Source of the DNA: Bacteroidota bacterium
GTDB taxonomy: Bacteria; Bacteroidota; Bacteroidia; Bacteroidales; NBLH01
Length of the DNA: 64,000 nt
Assembly: GCA_025361565.1 (NCBI GenBank)
Contig: JANYKN010000116.1
Span: 124,001 to 188,000 of the forward strand
Direction: 5' to 3'
The notes below the pieces were generated by a model. It did not search any database. It worked only from the letters and a program-made list of their open reading frames with translations, and was not told the DNA's origin. Within the stretch, counting starts at the first letter, position 1; each line of letters opens with the position of its first letter. The position numbers and the translations under genes are program-made. Positions 46,258 to 53,907 of the stretch are shown one piece after another.

Positions 46258-46647
46258 ATGAAAAATAAAGAAAACGAAAAAAAGAAGCGTACATTTATCC
46301 TTTCCAAAAAAAAGCAAAAAAAGCGAAATGCCAAGCGGATAAAGAAGTATATTAAATTTATAAAATACAATTACGATTGGGATTATGAATTCATTTTAGA
46401 TCTAATAAGATTTAAAATCAAAATGGTTCGGAAATGTATTGAAAAGAATTATTTAAATAACAAAACGGCGCACAACAAAATGATGGCCCAAATGCAGGAA
46501 ACGGAAAAATTATTGCAAAAAGTGATTTCCTTTGATTATAAAAGTGAAAGCAAAAGAGTTTCACAAAATGAATTGGAACTTCAAAAAGCAGATCTAAAAA
46601 AAGCAATTGAAATAATGAGCGAAAATATATGGAATTGGTGGGATTAG
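46258..46647 (+). CDS. Lysine-rich hypothetical protein
   Basis: A 129-residue, highly basic protein. The first 35 residues are mostly Lys/Arg (KKKRTFILSKKKQKKRNAKR). Next come an aromatic-acidic segment YNYDWDYEFILDLIRFKIK (about 39-57) and a helical C-terminal half ending IWNWWD. The basic tail suggests nucleic-acid binding. The YDWDYE/helix pattern reminds me of small proteins in phage genomes, but I cannot name a family. It lies 9 bases before the next small ORF and upstream of the DNA methyltransferase on the same strand. Confidence 0.55.
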   Translation: MKNKENEKKKRTFILSKKKQKKRNAKRIKKYIKFIKYNYDWDYEFILDLIRFKIKMVRKCIEKNYLNNKTAHNKMMAQMQETEKLLQKVISFDYKSESKRVSQNELELQKADLKKAIEIMSENIWNWWD

Positions 46648-46656
46648 ACATTTTAA

Positions 46657-46842
46657 ATGAACAATATGAATTTATTTTTTAAAATAATAATCGTCATTTT
46701 CAAAATAATTAAAAAGTTCTTATTGGTTATATTTTATTCAATTGGACAAATAGTATTAAATATTTTTAATTTTGGTCAATTATTGCACTTTTTTATAAGA
46801 CTTGACAGATTAGAAAAAAATAATAATAAAGAATTAATATAG
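46657..46842 (+). CDS. Small hydrophobic protein
   Basis: A 61-residue frame with two hydrophobic stretches (about 5-28 and 30-47: FFKIIIVIFKIIKKFLLVIF, then IGQIVLNIFNFGQLLHFFI) and a polar tail. It could be a small membrane protein between the Lys-rich gene and the methyltransferase, with tight spacing on both sides (9 and 26 bases). AT-rich sequence easily produces such frames, so it may be non-coding. Confidence 0.35.
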   Translation: MNNMNLFFKIIIVIFKIIKKFLLVIFYSIGQIVLNIFNFGQLLHFFIRLDRLEKNNNKELI

Positions 46843-46868
46843 AATAATTGCTTTCACAAAACAACAAT

Positions 46869-49800
46869 ATGAAGGATAAAATAGAATTGATACTAAAATA
46901 CAGGCAAAAAATCATTGCTGCTAATAAAGAACTACCAAAGAAAGAGATATTTAAAGACCTTTTAAATAGATTATATGGTAATGATAAGGAAATTGAAAAA
47001 GTTATTGATAAAATATCCCTTGGTTCAGAAACTTCAGTTTTAAATATCCCTCGTAAAGATAAAATGCACCGTGGCAGTGCAGATAGCTTGTTTAATAAGA
47101 TCATTATTGAGTTTGAAAATAACCTTAAAGTTTCTGGCGCACATGCTAAAGAACAATTAGCAGGGTATTTGTTGGGTCAGTTCAATTCAGGTGAGGGTTA
47201 TAATTTCACCTTAATAAGTTCTGATTTTATAGATTGGAAAATTTTTGCCCCTGATATTTCATGTCTTGATAAATTAGATACTCTAAATGAACATGAACTC
47301 ATTTTAAATGAAATAGTAAAATCCTCTTTTTCACTTACTGAACATAATGCCGAAGATTTTTATTATTGGATAGATCGGTTTTTATTTAAAGAAGAAAATC
47401 TGAAAGCAACATTAAAAAGGGTTGAAGAAGCTTTTGGATACCAAAGTCCTGTATTTATTGAAAACTTTAGGCAATTGAATACGTGGTTTAATGAAGCCAA
47501 AAAATATGGTGAGGTACAAGTATCATATGAGCAATGGCGTAAGTTCCTTAGTATTGCCTATGGTAGTTTCGATGCCAGTGAAAACAACTTTCTAATACAT
47601 ACATACCTAAGCGTTTTTTCCAAAATGCTGGCCTATGCAGTTGTGTCAAACGATGATTATATAGATGATGAAGAAATGCGTAAAGTGCTTGATGGTTCTA
47701 TATTTCATAATTACAATATAAATAATTTTGTCGATAATGACTTTTTTCATTGGGTAAAAACCGACCGTAATTTTAACAACCTAAAAAAATCTTTTAGATT
47801 AATTGCACAGGAAATCTCAACTTTCGATTTTACCAATGTTGACGAAGATATTTTAAAAGGTGTTTATCAAGAACTTATTGATTTAGATACCCGACATTCA
47901 TTGGGTGAATATTACACTCCTGACTGGCTTTGTCAGCGTATAGTAAATGAGTTTGAATTTAAACCTACCGACAAAATATTAGATCCTTCATGCGGAAGTG
48001 GTTCATTTCTAAGGGCAATTATTCACCAGATAAGAAAAAACAATCCGTCAATTGAAGCAGCAGATATAAATGCACAAGTTTATGGTATCGATATCCATCC
48101 TTTATCTGTTCAAATTGCAAAAACAACATTATTGTTGGCTCTTGGCAAAGACATAAGTAAATCAAAAAAACCTGTTCACCTAAATATTATTTTAGCGAAT
48201 ACTTTGCTTGCTCCTGAAGGTGTAAAAAATCTTTGGGGCAGCCAGTTTACTATGCCTATTGATAAAGAAAAATATGTTCTGAACACTCAAGTCTTTGAGG
48301 ATGTAAAGTTATTCGACGATTCACTTGATTTATGCGAAGAGTTGGCAGAGCAAACCATGCATAAAAAAATTACAGAAAAAGATGATTTTATAAAAATACT
48401 CACATTACACCGAAAGCATAATGGGTTAAACTCGCAAATTACTGATAGTTTCTATGAAATATATAAAGGTTTCAAAAGTGTAAAAGAAAAAGGCCGTGAT
48501 AGTATTTGGAAGTTTATCATCCAAAATCTTTATAAACCTTATTTCCTATCAAACCAATTCGATTATATTATTGGCAATCCACCATGGTTTACTTATAGCT
48601 CCATCAAAAATGAAGAATATCAGGATATACTTGATAAATTAGCAACTACATATGATGTAAAACCTACTAAAGTAGCTGATTATCCGCATCTTGAAATTGC
48701 AGCTATATTTTTAGCTTATTGCAATAATTATTTTCTAAAAGATGGAGGAAAACTTAGTTTTGTTTTACCACGTAGCTTTTTTAGTGGCAGTCAGCATGAC
48801 AATACTCGAAGTGGGAAAGCCAAAGGATTCAAACTGAACAATATTTGGGATTTGAATGATGTTTCACACTTGTTTCGTATACCAAGCTGCGTACTTTTCT
48901 CCGAAAAGGCCAAAGAAAAAAGAGCTTTGCCTTCTACTGGTTTGCATGGCCTGTCTTTTTCTGGAAATCTGCCAGCACACAATTGCAATTATGTCGCTGC
49001 AAAACCTAAACTAATTGAAACAAAGCTAACTTGGTTCTATTCAAAACAAGGCAAGGCCACAGCATTTAGCACCAAAAAACAAAAAAAACAAACATCAGTT
49101 AATCCATACAAAAGTAAGTTCAAGCAAGGTGCTACCATTGTTCCTCGTACTTTTTATTTTGTGGAACTTACTCAGGAAACACCGCCTGATTTTGAAGACC
49201 GAATAATTAATCTCAAAACCGCTGATGCGGTGAAGCCCGATGCAAAAGCTCCGTGGAAGGACATTGCTTTTTCGAGCAAAATTGAAAGCCGTTTTATCTT
49301 TCGTACTGCATTATCTAAAAGCATTCTTCCATTTGCCCTTTATCAACCTGCTTTGGTAGTATTGCCAATTACTATTGAAACAAATAATGTAAATGAGAAG
49401 GAAATTAAGCTACATTCAGCTGAAAAGCTTATAAATGAGGGATATCTTAATGCTTCGCGATGGTTCACGAATGCTGAAAACATTTGGAAAATACACCGAA
49501 CTGAAAAGAATGAAGTTATTAGCAGTGAAAATTATTTGAATTGGCAAAATAAGCTTACATCTCAAAATTTAAATGCTCGTTTTTTAGTGCTATACAATTC
49601 GTCCGCAAAAGATGCAAATGCAACTGTAGTGAAACGTGATTCAACTGATTTTGAGTTTATCGTTGAAAGTGTAGCCTATGTGCTATATACTAATAACGAG
49701 AAGGAAGCATATTATTTAACAGCTATACTTAATTCAACTGCACCTAATGAACTTATGAAAGATTTTCAAGCAAAAGGTTTATTTGGGGCAAGACATGTCC

Positions 49801-50036
49801 ATAAAAAAATCTTAGATGTTTACTTTCCAAAATTCGATGAAAAAGATAGCAATCATTTAAAATTGGCAGAAATAAGTCAAGTCGCTCACGAAAAAACTTC
49901 TCAGTATTTGATAAATAATCCGCCAAAACAGGAATTAACCGCAATGCATTTAGGGCGTTTGCGTGTTGATATTAAAAAGCATTTGGCTAAAGAACTAATA
50001 GAAATAGACGAGATTGTGAAGAAAATTATAAAGTAA
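46869..50036 (+). CDS. Stand-alone N6-adenine DNA methyltransferase, possible type IIG restriction-modification enzyme
   Basis: A 1055-residue protein. The N-terminal domain (about 1-150) contains RGSADSLFNKIIIEFE (about 67-83), whose Asp and E-x-E spacing resembles a PD-(D/E)xK nuclease core. A helical region leads to LGEYYTPDWL (about 344) and the AdoMet motif DPSCGSGSFLRA (about 372). The catalytic motif IV is GNPPWFTY (about 569). The remaining 450 residues are probably the target-recognition and C-terminal helical parts. Enzymes of this layout can be single-chain restriction-modification proteins that methylate one adenine. No separate S, R, helicase, BREX or DISARM gene is near. The frame opens at TTG 46848; I prefer ATG 46869. 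Confidence 0.85.
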   Translation: MKDKIELILKYRQKIIAANKELPKKEIFKDLLNRLYGNDKEIEKVIDKISLGSETSVLNIPRKDKMHRGSADSLFNKIIIEFENNLKVSGAHAKEQLAGYLLGQFNSGEGYNFTLISSDFIDWKIFAPDISCLDKLDTLNEHELILNEIVKSSFSLTEHNAEDFYYWIDRFLFKEENLKATLKRVEEAFGYQSPVFIENFRQLNTWFNEAKKYGEVQVSYEQWRKFLSIAYGSFDASENNFLIHTYLSVFSKMLAYAVVSNDDYIDDEEMRKVLDGSIFHNYNINNFVDNDFFHWVKTDRNFNNLKKSFRLIAQEISTFDFTNVDEDILKGVYQELIDLDTRHSLGEYYTPDWLCQRIVNEFEFKPTDKILDPSCGSGSFLRAIIHQIRKNNPSIEAADINAQVYGIDIHPLSVQIAKTTLLLALGKDISKSKKPVHLNIILANTLLAPEGVKNLWGSQFTMPIDKEKYVLNTQVFEDVKLFDDSLDLCEELAEQTMHKKITEKDDFIKILTLHRKHNGLNSQITDSFYEIYKGFKSVKEKGRDSIWKFIIQNLYKPYFLSNQFDYIIGNPPWFTYSSIKNEEYQDILDKLATTYDVKPTKVADYPHLEIAAIFLAYCNNYFLKDGGKLSFVLPRSFFSGSQHDNTRSGKAKGFKLNNIWDLNDVSHLFRIPSCVLFSEKAKEKRALPSTGLHGLSFSGNLPAHNCNYVAAKPKLIETKLTWFYSKQGKATAFSTKKQKKQTSVNPYKSKFKQGATIVPRTFYFVELTQETPPDFEDRIINLKTADAVKPDAKAPWKDIAFSSKIESRFIFRTALSKSILPFALYQPALVVLPITIETNNVNEKEIKLHSAEKLINEGYLNASRWFTNAENIWKIHRTEKNEVISSENYLNWQNKLTSQNLNARFLVLYNSSAKDANATVVKRDSTDFEFIVESVAYVLYTNNEKEAYYLTAILNSTAPNELMKDFQAKGLFGARHVHKKILDVYFPKFDEKDSNHLKLAEISQVAHEKTSQYLINNPPKQELTAMHLGRLRVDIKKHLAKELIEIDEIVKKIIK

Positions 50037-50163
50037 AAATTAGAATTAAATATAAAACTCCTAATAGCTCTGACACATTATCCTTGCTTAATAAATAACC
50101 ACAACAAAACTTGAAAGCGTGACTATTCCATCTGTGCACTGCTCTATTGTAAAACACAAAAAA

Positions 50164-50751
50164 ATGAAAGATAAATTCCAAAACAAATACCGTATTCCAT
50201 CTGCCCGTTTGCAAAATTGGGATTATGGATCGAATGCGCCATATTTTGTAACCATTTGCACAAAAAACAGGGTTCATTATTTTGGGGAAATTGTATATAC
50301 GGCTAAATTGGCCGTATATACGATGCAATTATCCGAAATTGGGACCATTGCACAACAATTTTGGATGGAAATTCCAAAACATTTTCCATTTGTACATTTG
50401 CATGAATTTGTGGTTATGCCAAATCATGTGCATGGAATATTGGTTTTTAATAAACCGGATGATACGTCCGCGCCTACGGTAGAGACGCCCAAATTGGGCG
50501 TCTCTACGACCGCACCCCAAAACCGGACCGCCGGCGCATCCACAAAATGGAAACCAGGCACATTGGGTGTGGTGATAAACCAATACAAACGGATCTGCAC
50601 CATACATGCCCGAAAAATAAATGCAAATTTCGATTGGCAATCGCGGTTTCACGACCATATCATCAGAAATGATGAATCGTACCAAAAAATTAAAAATTAC
50701 ATTCAAACCAATCCTGCAAAATGGAACGATGATAAATTCAATACGGATTAA
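50164..50751 (+). CDS. REP-associated tyrosine transposase (RAYT) 1, Y1/HUH family
   Basis: A 195-residue single-strand nuclease. The HUH metal motif is HVH in VVMPNHVHGIL (about residue 90), and the catalytic tyrosine lies in the C-terminal helix DESYQKIKNYIQTNP. The N terminus MKDKFQNKYRI and the FHDHIIRND segment are shared with the second RAYT at 52486. RAYTs mobilise or maintain REP palindromes. Two such palindromes are embedded in this coding sequence, at 50293-50321 and 50479-50507, adding VYTAKLAVYT and VETPKLGVSTT to the protein at surface-variable places. The frame opens at a GTG at 50119; the ATG at 50164 matches the paralog. Probably functional, but untested. Confidence 0.9.
   Translation: MKDKFQNKYRIPSARLQNWDYGSNAPYFVTICTKNRVHYFGEIVYTAKLAVYTMQLSEIGTIAQQFWMEIPKHFPFVHLHEFVVMPNHVHGILVFNKPDDTSAPTVETPKLGVSTTAPQNRTAGASTKWKPGTLGVVINQYKRICTIHARKINANFDWQSRFHDHIIRNDESYQKIKNYIQTNPAKWNDDKFNTD
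50293..50321. repeat. 29-nt REP-like palindrome inside RAYT1 (GTATATACGGC type)
   Basis: Fourteen-base arms GTATATACGGCTAA and TTGGCCGTATATAC around a single A, with one G-T type mismatch. Same length, centre and AAATTGG core as the palindrome at 50479-50507, but the outer stem letters differ with compensating changes on both sides. Confidence 0.8.
50479..50507. repeat. 29-nt REP-like palindrome inside RAYT1 (GTAGAGACGCCC type)
   Basis: Perfect 14-bp stem: GTAGAGACGCCCAA and its complement around a single A. The GTAGAGACGC outer stem is the same as in the non-coding palindromes at 52.0-53.5 kb. Confidence 0.85.
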
Positions 50752-50875
50752 TCATATTTGTATTCAAGAATTTTTCTGAATAAAAAATTTATTACGATGG
50801 TAAAAAATCATTATGCAAATTGTTTTCAATGAATCATATTTATGAAATATTACAATAATAAATCATAAAAACAAA

Positions 50876-50938
50876 TGCCTTAAAAGAACCATGAAACCAC
50901 TGTGAGTTGGGTATTCATCATTTGTTTCTTTTAAGGCA
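50876..50938. repeat. 13-bp perfect inverted repeat after RAYT1
   Basis: TGCCTTAAAAGAA (50876-50888) is the exact complement of TTCTTTTAAGGCA (50926-50938), enclosing 37 bases. On the minus strand a T-rich stretch follows, so it may serve as a weak terminator for the next minus-strand ORF, whose last codons overlap it. Confidence 0.45.
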
Positions 50939-51196
50939 CATTAAAAGTTGTAAGCTAAAGAGTTGTTTTGATTGCAAATAAAAATAGGTCGATTCGGATT
51001 TTTTTTGTGTTATATATTTATCTACCCTCTTATTCAATTTCTCAACATCCTTTTCACTCTTTTTAAACATTTTTTCTATTTCTGAAAATGGAATTTCATC
51101 AAAGTTTGCTTCTATTTGATCTAAGAGGTATTTATCTTGTTTGCGTTTATCTTCTATTTTACTAGCATTTTCAATAATTTTTTCAAGAATTGTCAT
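50918..51196 (-). CDS. Small charged hypothetical protein
   Basis: A 92-residue frame. Residues 1-65 are a plausible charged helical protein (MTILEKIIENASKIEDKRKQ, then EIEKMFKKSEKDVEKLNKRV). The last 25 residues (YFYLQSKQLFSLQLLMCLKR) look unlike the rest and run into an inverted repeat, suggesting that the original C terminus was replaced. It is downstream of the antitoxin-like fragment on the same strand (130-base gap). No family recognised; it is not RelE-like. Confidence 0.42.
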   Translation of the reverse strand: MTILEKIIENASKIEDKRKQDKYLLDQIEANFDEIPFSEIEKMFKKSEKDVEKLNKRVDKYITQKKSESTYFYLQSKQLFSLQLLMCLKRNK

Positions 51197-51325
51197 TGCA
51201 AAAAAGGTTTTAGTTTATAATTTAATTTGGCTAATGACTTGATTAATTTTGATAATCTAGCTTTGATTTATAACTCAAGGATACAAATTGAAAGCAATTC
51301 ACAATTTTGCTTATGTGGTAAATCA

Positions 51326-51481
51326 TTAATTACTTAAATCTTTCATTAATGATTTTACGGTTTTATGTCTTTTTAAATCACCTTTTTCCGCTTCTTTCAT
51401 TGCTTTTAAAGTTTTTGCGTTTGGGATTTCTTCCTTTTCAATCACTTCAACGTAAGGCATCGTTTTCAAAGATTCAAGCAT
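51326..51481 (-). CDS. RelB/DinJ-type antitoxin-like small protein, possibly 5'-disrupted
   Basis: A 51-residue frame, MLESLKTMPYVEVIEKEEIP followed by NAKTLKAMKEAEKGDLKR and TVKSLMKDLSN. The IPNAxTxxAMxEAxxG-LKR...LMxDL pattern is that of the toxin-binding C-terminal half of RelB/DinJ-type antitoxins. The frame is open 10 codons upstream (reading TPQEKL just before the ATG) until a stop. One extra A in a five-A run near 51510 would join it to an ATG at about 51522, giving a fuller N terminus. No RelE-type toxin gene is visible next to it. Either a solitary remnant or an orphan antitoxin; the motif match is by eye. Confidence 0.45.
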   Translation of the reverse strand: MLESLKTMPYVEVIEKEEIPNAKTLKAMKEAEKGDLKRHKTVKSLMKDLSN

Positions 51482-51655
51482 TAATTTTTCCTGCGGTGTA
51501 TTTTCTTTTTAATATATACCATACAGTAAATTTTTATAATTCGTGGTAATATACGAATTATCAATTACAAAATCAATTTTCCACAATCAAATATTTCAAA
51601 GAACGTTTAATAATAGGCATACTCTAAGCTATTTAGAGTTCATTCCCTAAAATTC

Positions 51656-51688
51656 AATCCTGACAGCGTTTGAAATGCTGTCAGGATT
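51656..51688. repeat. CCTGACAGC palindrome
   Basis: A perfect 12-bp stem (AATCCTGACAGC and its complement) around GTTTGAAAT. It shares the GACAGCGTT core with the palindrome at 44652-44686 and resembles the weaker hairpin at 14194-14222. Confidence 0.65.
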
Positions 51689-51814
51689 TAAGTTACAACG
51701 AATAATTGCATTCTATAAATTTTAAAATCACCATACCCAATGCAAACAAAACACAGAATCCTCATCCTTTCGTCAATTGGATTGATTGCGCAGTAGTAAT
51801 GTTTTTTTTATTGG

Positions 51815-52485
51815 GGTGGATGCAATGAACGGGGTTGCATTGTTGATACGCACTGCCGTGCGATGCATCCAAGTTATTGGATACATTGGATGGTTCAATA
51901 TCATTTTAAAAATCATTTTTTCATGAATTGAAAATCAATTATCGATATTACAGGATATTGGGATACCAAAACCAAATGGGAAATTAAATATTGCGCGGTG
52001 GATGCAATGAACAGGGTGGCCATGTAGAGACGCAATATTTTGCGTCTCCGATAAAAACAAAAAAATACAAAAAAAATCCACCCGATTACAAACCCATCCA
52101 ACATTAACAATTTTTATATACAAACCATATTTAAAAACACAGGAGATATGGGTGGATTGATATGGAAAATGCATACAAACCATACAATAAAATTAAATAA
52201 TTTTAAATGTGGTGGATGCAATGAACGTGTTGGTGAATTATTGGGAGACGCAAAATATTGGGAGACGCAAAATATTGCGTCTCTACGGGATTGTTCGTTC
52301 GATGCATCAAATGTGTTGGATATTTTAATTGATTTGTTCGATGCAACATTATCATTTTCAAAAAACGTATTGGATGCAATGAACGCGGTAGAGACGCAAT
52401 ATTTTGCGTCTCCATAAAAAAAACACCAAAATAAATTTCAAATAAAAAAACCAAATTTCGTAAAGGAAATCTGTATTTTAGCAGC
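51815..52485. repeat. Composite REP block upstream of RAYT2
   Basis: Gene-free. It contains repeated GATGCAATGAAC segments (about 51823, 52003, 52215 and 52373) and GAGACGCAA...TTGCGTCTC hairpins at 52027-52048 and 52391-52412. A doubled left arm GGGAGACGCAAAATATT followed by one right arm lies at 52243-52286. The segment around 52210-52413 is repeated in order at about 53122-53327 beyond RAYT2. Short frames here translate the hairpin as ETQNIASL and are not genes. Confidence 0.8.
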
Positions 52486-53046
52486 ATGAAAGATAAATTC
52501 CAAAACAAATACCGTATAGAATCGACCCGTTTGCAAAATTGGGATTATGGATGGAATGGGGCATATTTTATAACCATTTGTACAAAATACAGAGAATTAT
52601 TTTTCGGCAATATTGTAAATAAGGAAATGCAATATTCAGAAATTGGCGAAATTGCTAAAAAATATTGGCAAGAAATCCCGGATCATTTTTCTTTTGTAGT
52701 TTTAGATGTTTATGTTGTCATGCCAAATCATGTGCATGGAATTGTTATTATTGACAAGGATGATGATGGCCAGGAATGTGTGCCAATTATTTGCAATGAA
52801 CCAATTATCACCAACCTTCCAGATAAACCCAAAAACAAATTTGGCCCGCAATCGCAAAATATGGGATCAATTATTCGCGGTTATAAAACAGGGGTTAAAA
52901 CCTATTCCACAATTAATCAAATTGGATTTACCTGGCAAGAGCGTTTTCACGACCATATTATACGCAATGAAGAAGAATACCAACGCATAAAAAATTACAC
53001 CATCCATAATCCACAAAATTGGGATACGGATAAATTCAATCATTGA
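52486..53046 (+). CDS. REP-associated tyrosine transposase (RAYT) 2
   Basis: A 186-residue Y1/HUH protein closely related to the one at 50164. HUH is HVH in VVMPNHVHGIV, and the catalytic tyrosine is in EEEYQRIKNYTIHNP. It lacks the two palindrome-derived insertions of RAYT1: FGNIVNKEMQYSEIG aligns directly across the first site, and an unrelated acidic/Pro-rich segment occupies the second. It is bracketed by duplicated repeat blocks rich in GAGACGC palindromes, the standard arrangement of a RAYT with its cognate REPs. Likely active on those hairpins; untested. Confidence 0.92.
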   Translation: MKDKFQNKYRIESTRLQNWDYGWNGAYFITICTKYRELFFGNIVNKEMQYSEIGEIAKKYWQEIPDHFSFVVLDVYVVMPNHVHGIVIIDKDDDGQECVPIICNEPIITNLPDKPKNKFGPQSQNMGSIIRGYKTGVKTYSTINQIGFTWQERFHDHIIRNEEEYQRIKNYTIHNPQNWDTDKFNH

Positions 53047-53121
53047 AATAAACAATTATCCGGTGTTATTTATTAATTGGGCGTTGTAATAAATGTTATG
53101 GGTGTGTGATTTTTATTGGGC

Positions 53122-53330
53122 TGAATGCAATGAATTTGTTGGCGGTGGGTTGATTGGTACGCAAAATTTGGTAGACGCAAAATGTTGCGTCTCTACGTTG
53201 TACGTTCTATGCATCAAATGTATTGGAAATTTCAATTGATTTGTTCGACGCAATATTTTTCATTTTCAAAAATGCGGTGGATGCAATGAACGCGGTGGCC
53301 ATGTAGAGACGCAATATTTTGCGTCTCCGA
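53122..53330. repeat. Composite REP block downstream of RAYT2 (duplicate of upstream block)
   Basis: Matches the order of 52210-52413: a GATGCAATGAA-like start, a GTAGACGCAAAATGTTGCGTC hairpin (53171-53196), ATGCATCAAATGT, CAATTGATTTGTTCGA, CATTTTCAAAAA, GGATGCAATGAACGCGGT, and a GAGACGCAA/TTGCGTCTC hairpin (53306-53327). Divergence between the two blocks is moderate by eye, so the duplication is not recent. Confidence 0.78.
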
Positions 53331-53441
53331 AAAAAAACAAAAACAAAAACAATTATAAATCCGAATGAATCAACCCTTTGACAACCCCCTCCACCATCAA
53401 CATTTTTAAGGTGCAAATCTTAATTTATACACATGAAATTT

Positions 53442-53534
53442 GTTGGAGACGCAAAATGTTGGAGACGAAAAATGTTGGAAACGCAAAATGTTGGGGACGC
53501 AAAATGTTGGAGACGCAAAATGTTGCGTCTCTAC
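53442..53534. repeat. Five tandem copies of a 16-bp REP arm closed by one opposite arm
   Basis: GTTGGAGACGCAAAAT is repeated five times head-to-tail (53442, 53458, 53474, 53490 and 53506) with single substitutions in the middle copies, and is followed by GTTGCGTCTCTAC (53522-53534), the complementary right arm. Any one left arm could pair with the single right arm. Not CRISPR: there are no spacers. Confidence 0.88.
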
Positions 53535-53585
53535 GTTGTACGTTCGGGGCATCCGAGATGTTGGATACAAATTATTGCACCGCAT

Positions 53586-53800
53586 GTTAGGGGTCATTGC
53601 AATGCCTGTCAGGTGTCATAACAAACCAATCAGAGGTCGTTGAAATGCATGTCAGAGGTCATCCCTAACCAATCAGAGGTTATTGCAACGCATGTTAGAG
53701 GTCATTCTTGGCCAATCAGAGGTCGTTGCAACACCTACCAGAGATCCTTTCTTGTTTGTCAGAGGTCATTGCAAGGAATGTAATTGGTCGTTTCCTCTTT
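53586..53800. repeat. Degenerate 21-22-bp minisatellite (about ten units)
   Basis: Units related to GTCAGAGGTCATTGCAANGC recur every 21-22 bases. Alternating units end in a GCATGT-like or an AACCAAT-like sequence, giving a higher-order period of about 43 bases. No open frame of value crosses it, and the units are too variable and contiguous for a CRISPR array. Confidence 0.72.
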
Positions 53801-53907
53801 GTAATCATCCATTTTCTTAGTAAAATTGTATTGTGATTTTAATTTGAAGGTAAAAAATTACTGAATTATATACTATCTTTATGCTGAACGATTAAAAAGA
53901 AACCCAA

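Noticed and set aside
46869-50036. BREX or DISARM defence system
   Set aside because: The methyltransferase has no PglZ, BrxC, helicase or DrmA/B neighbour within the window; only a stand-alone enzyme can be supported.
50918-51481. Complete RelBE-type toxin-antitoxin pair
   Set aside because: The downstream 92-residue protein has no RelE-like features and the gap is 130 bases, so only an antitoxin-like remnant is claimed.
51913-52508. Short frames containing ETQNIASL
   Set aside because: Same reason: read-through of GAGACGC hairpins upstream of RAYT2, with no start context or conserved domain.
53378-53643. Overlapping short frames rich in ETQNV/LETQ repeats
   Set aside because: They exist in several frames at once because the 16-bp repeat keeps all frames open; they are translations of the repeat, not genes.
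53442-53800. Possible CRISPR array
   Set aside because: The repeats are contiguous or nearly so, there are no uniform unique spacers, no leader and no cas genes. The first part is a REP-arm expansion and the second a minisatellite.
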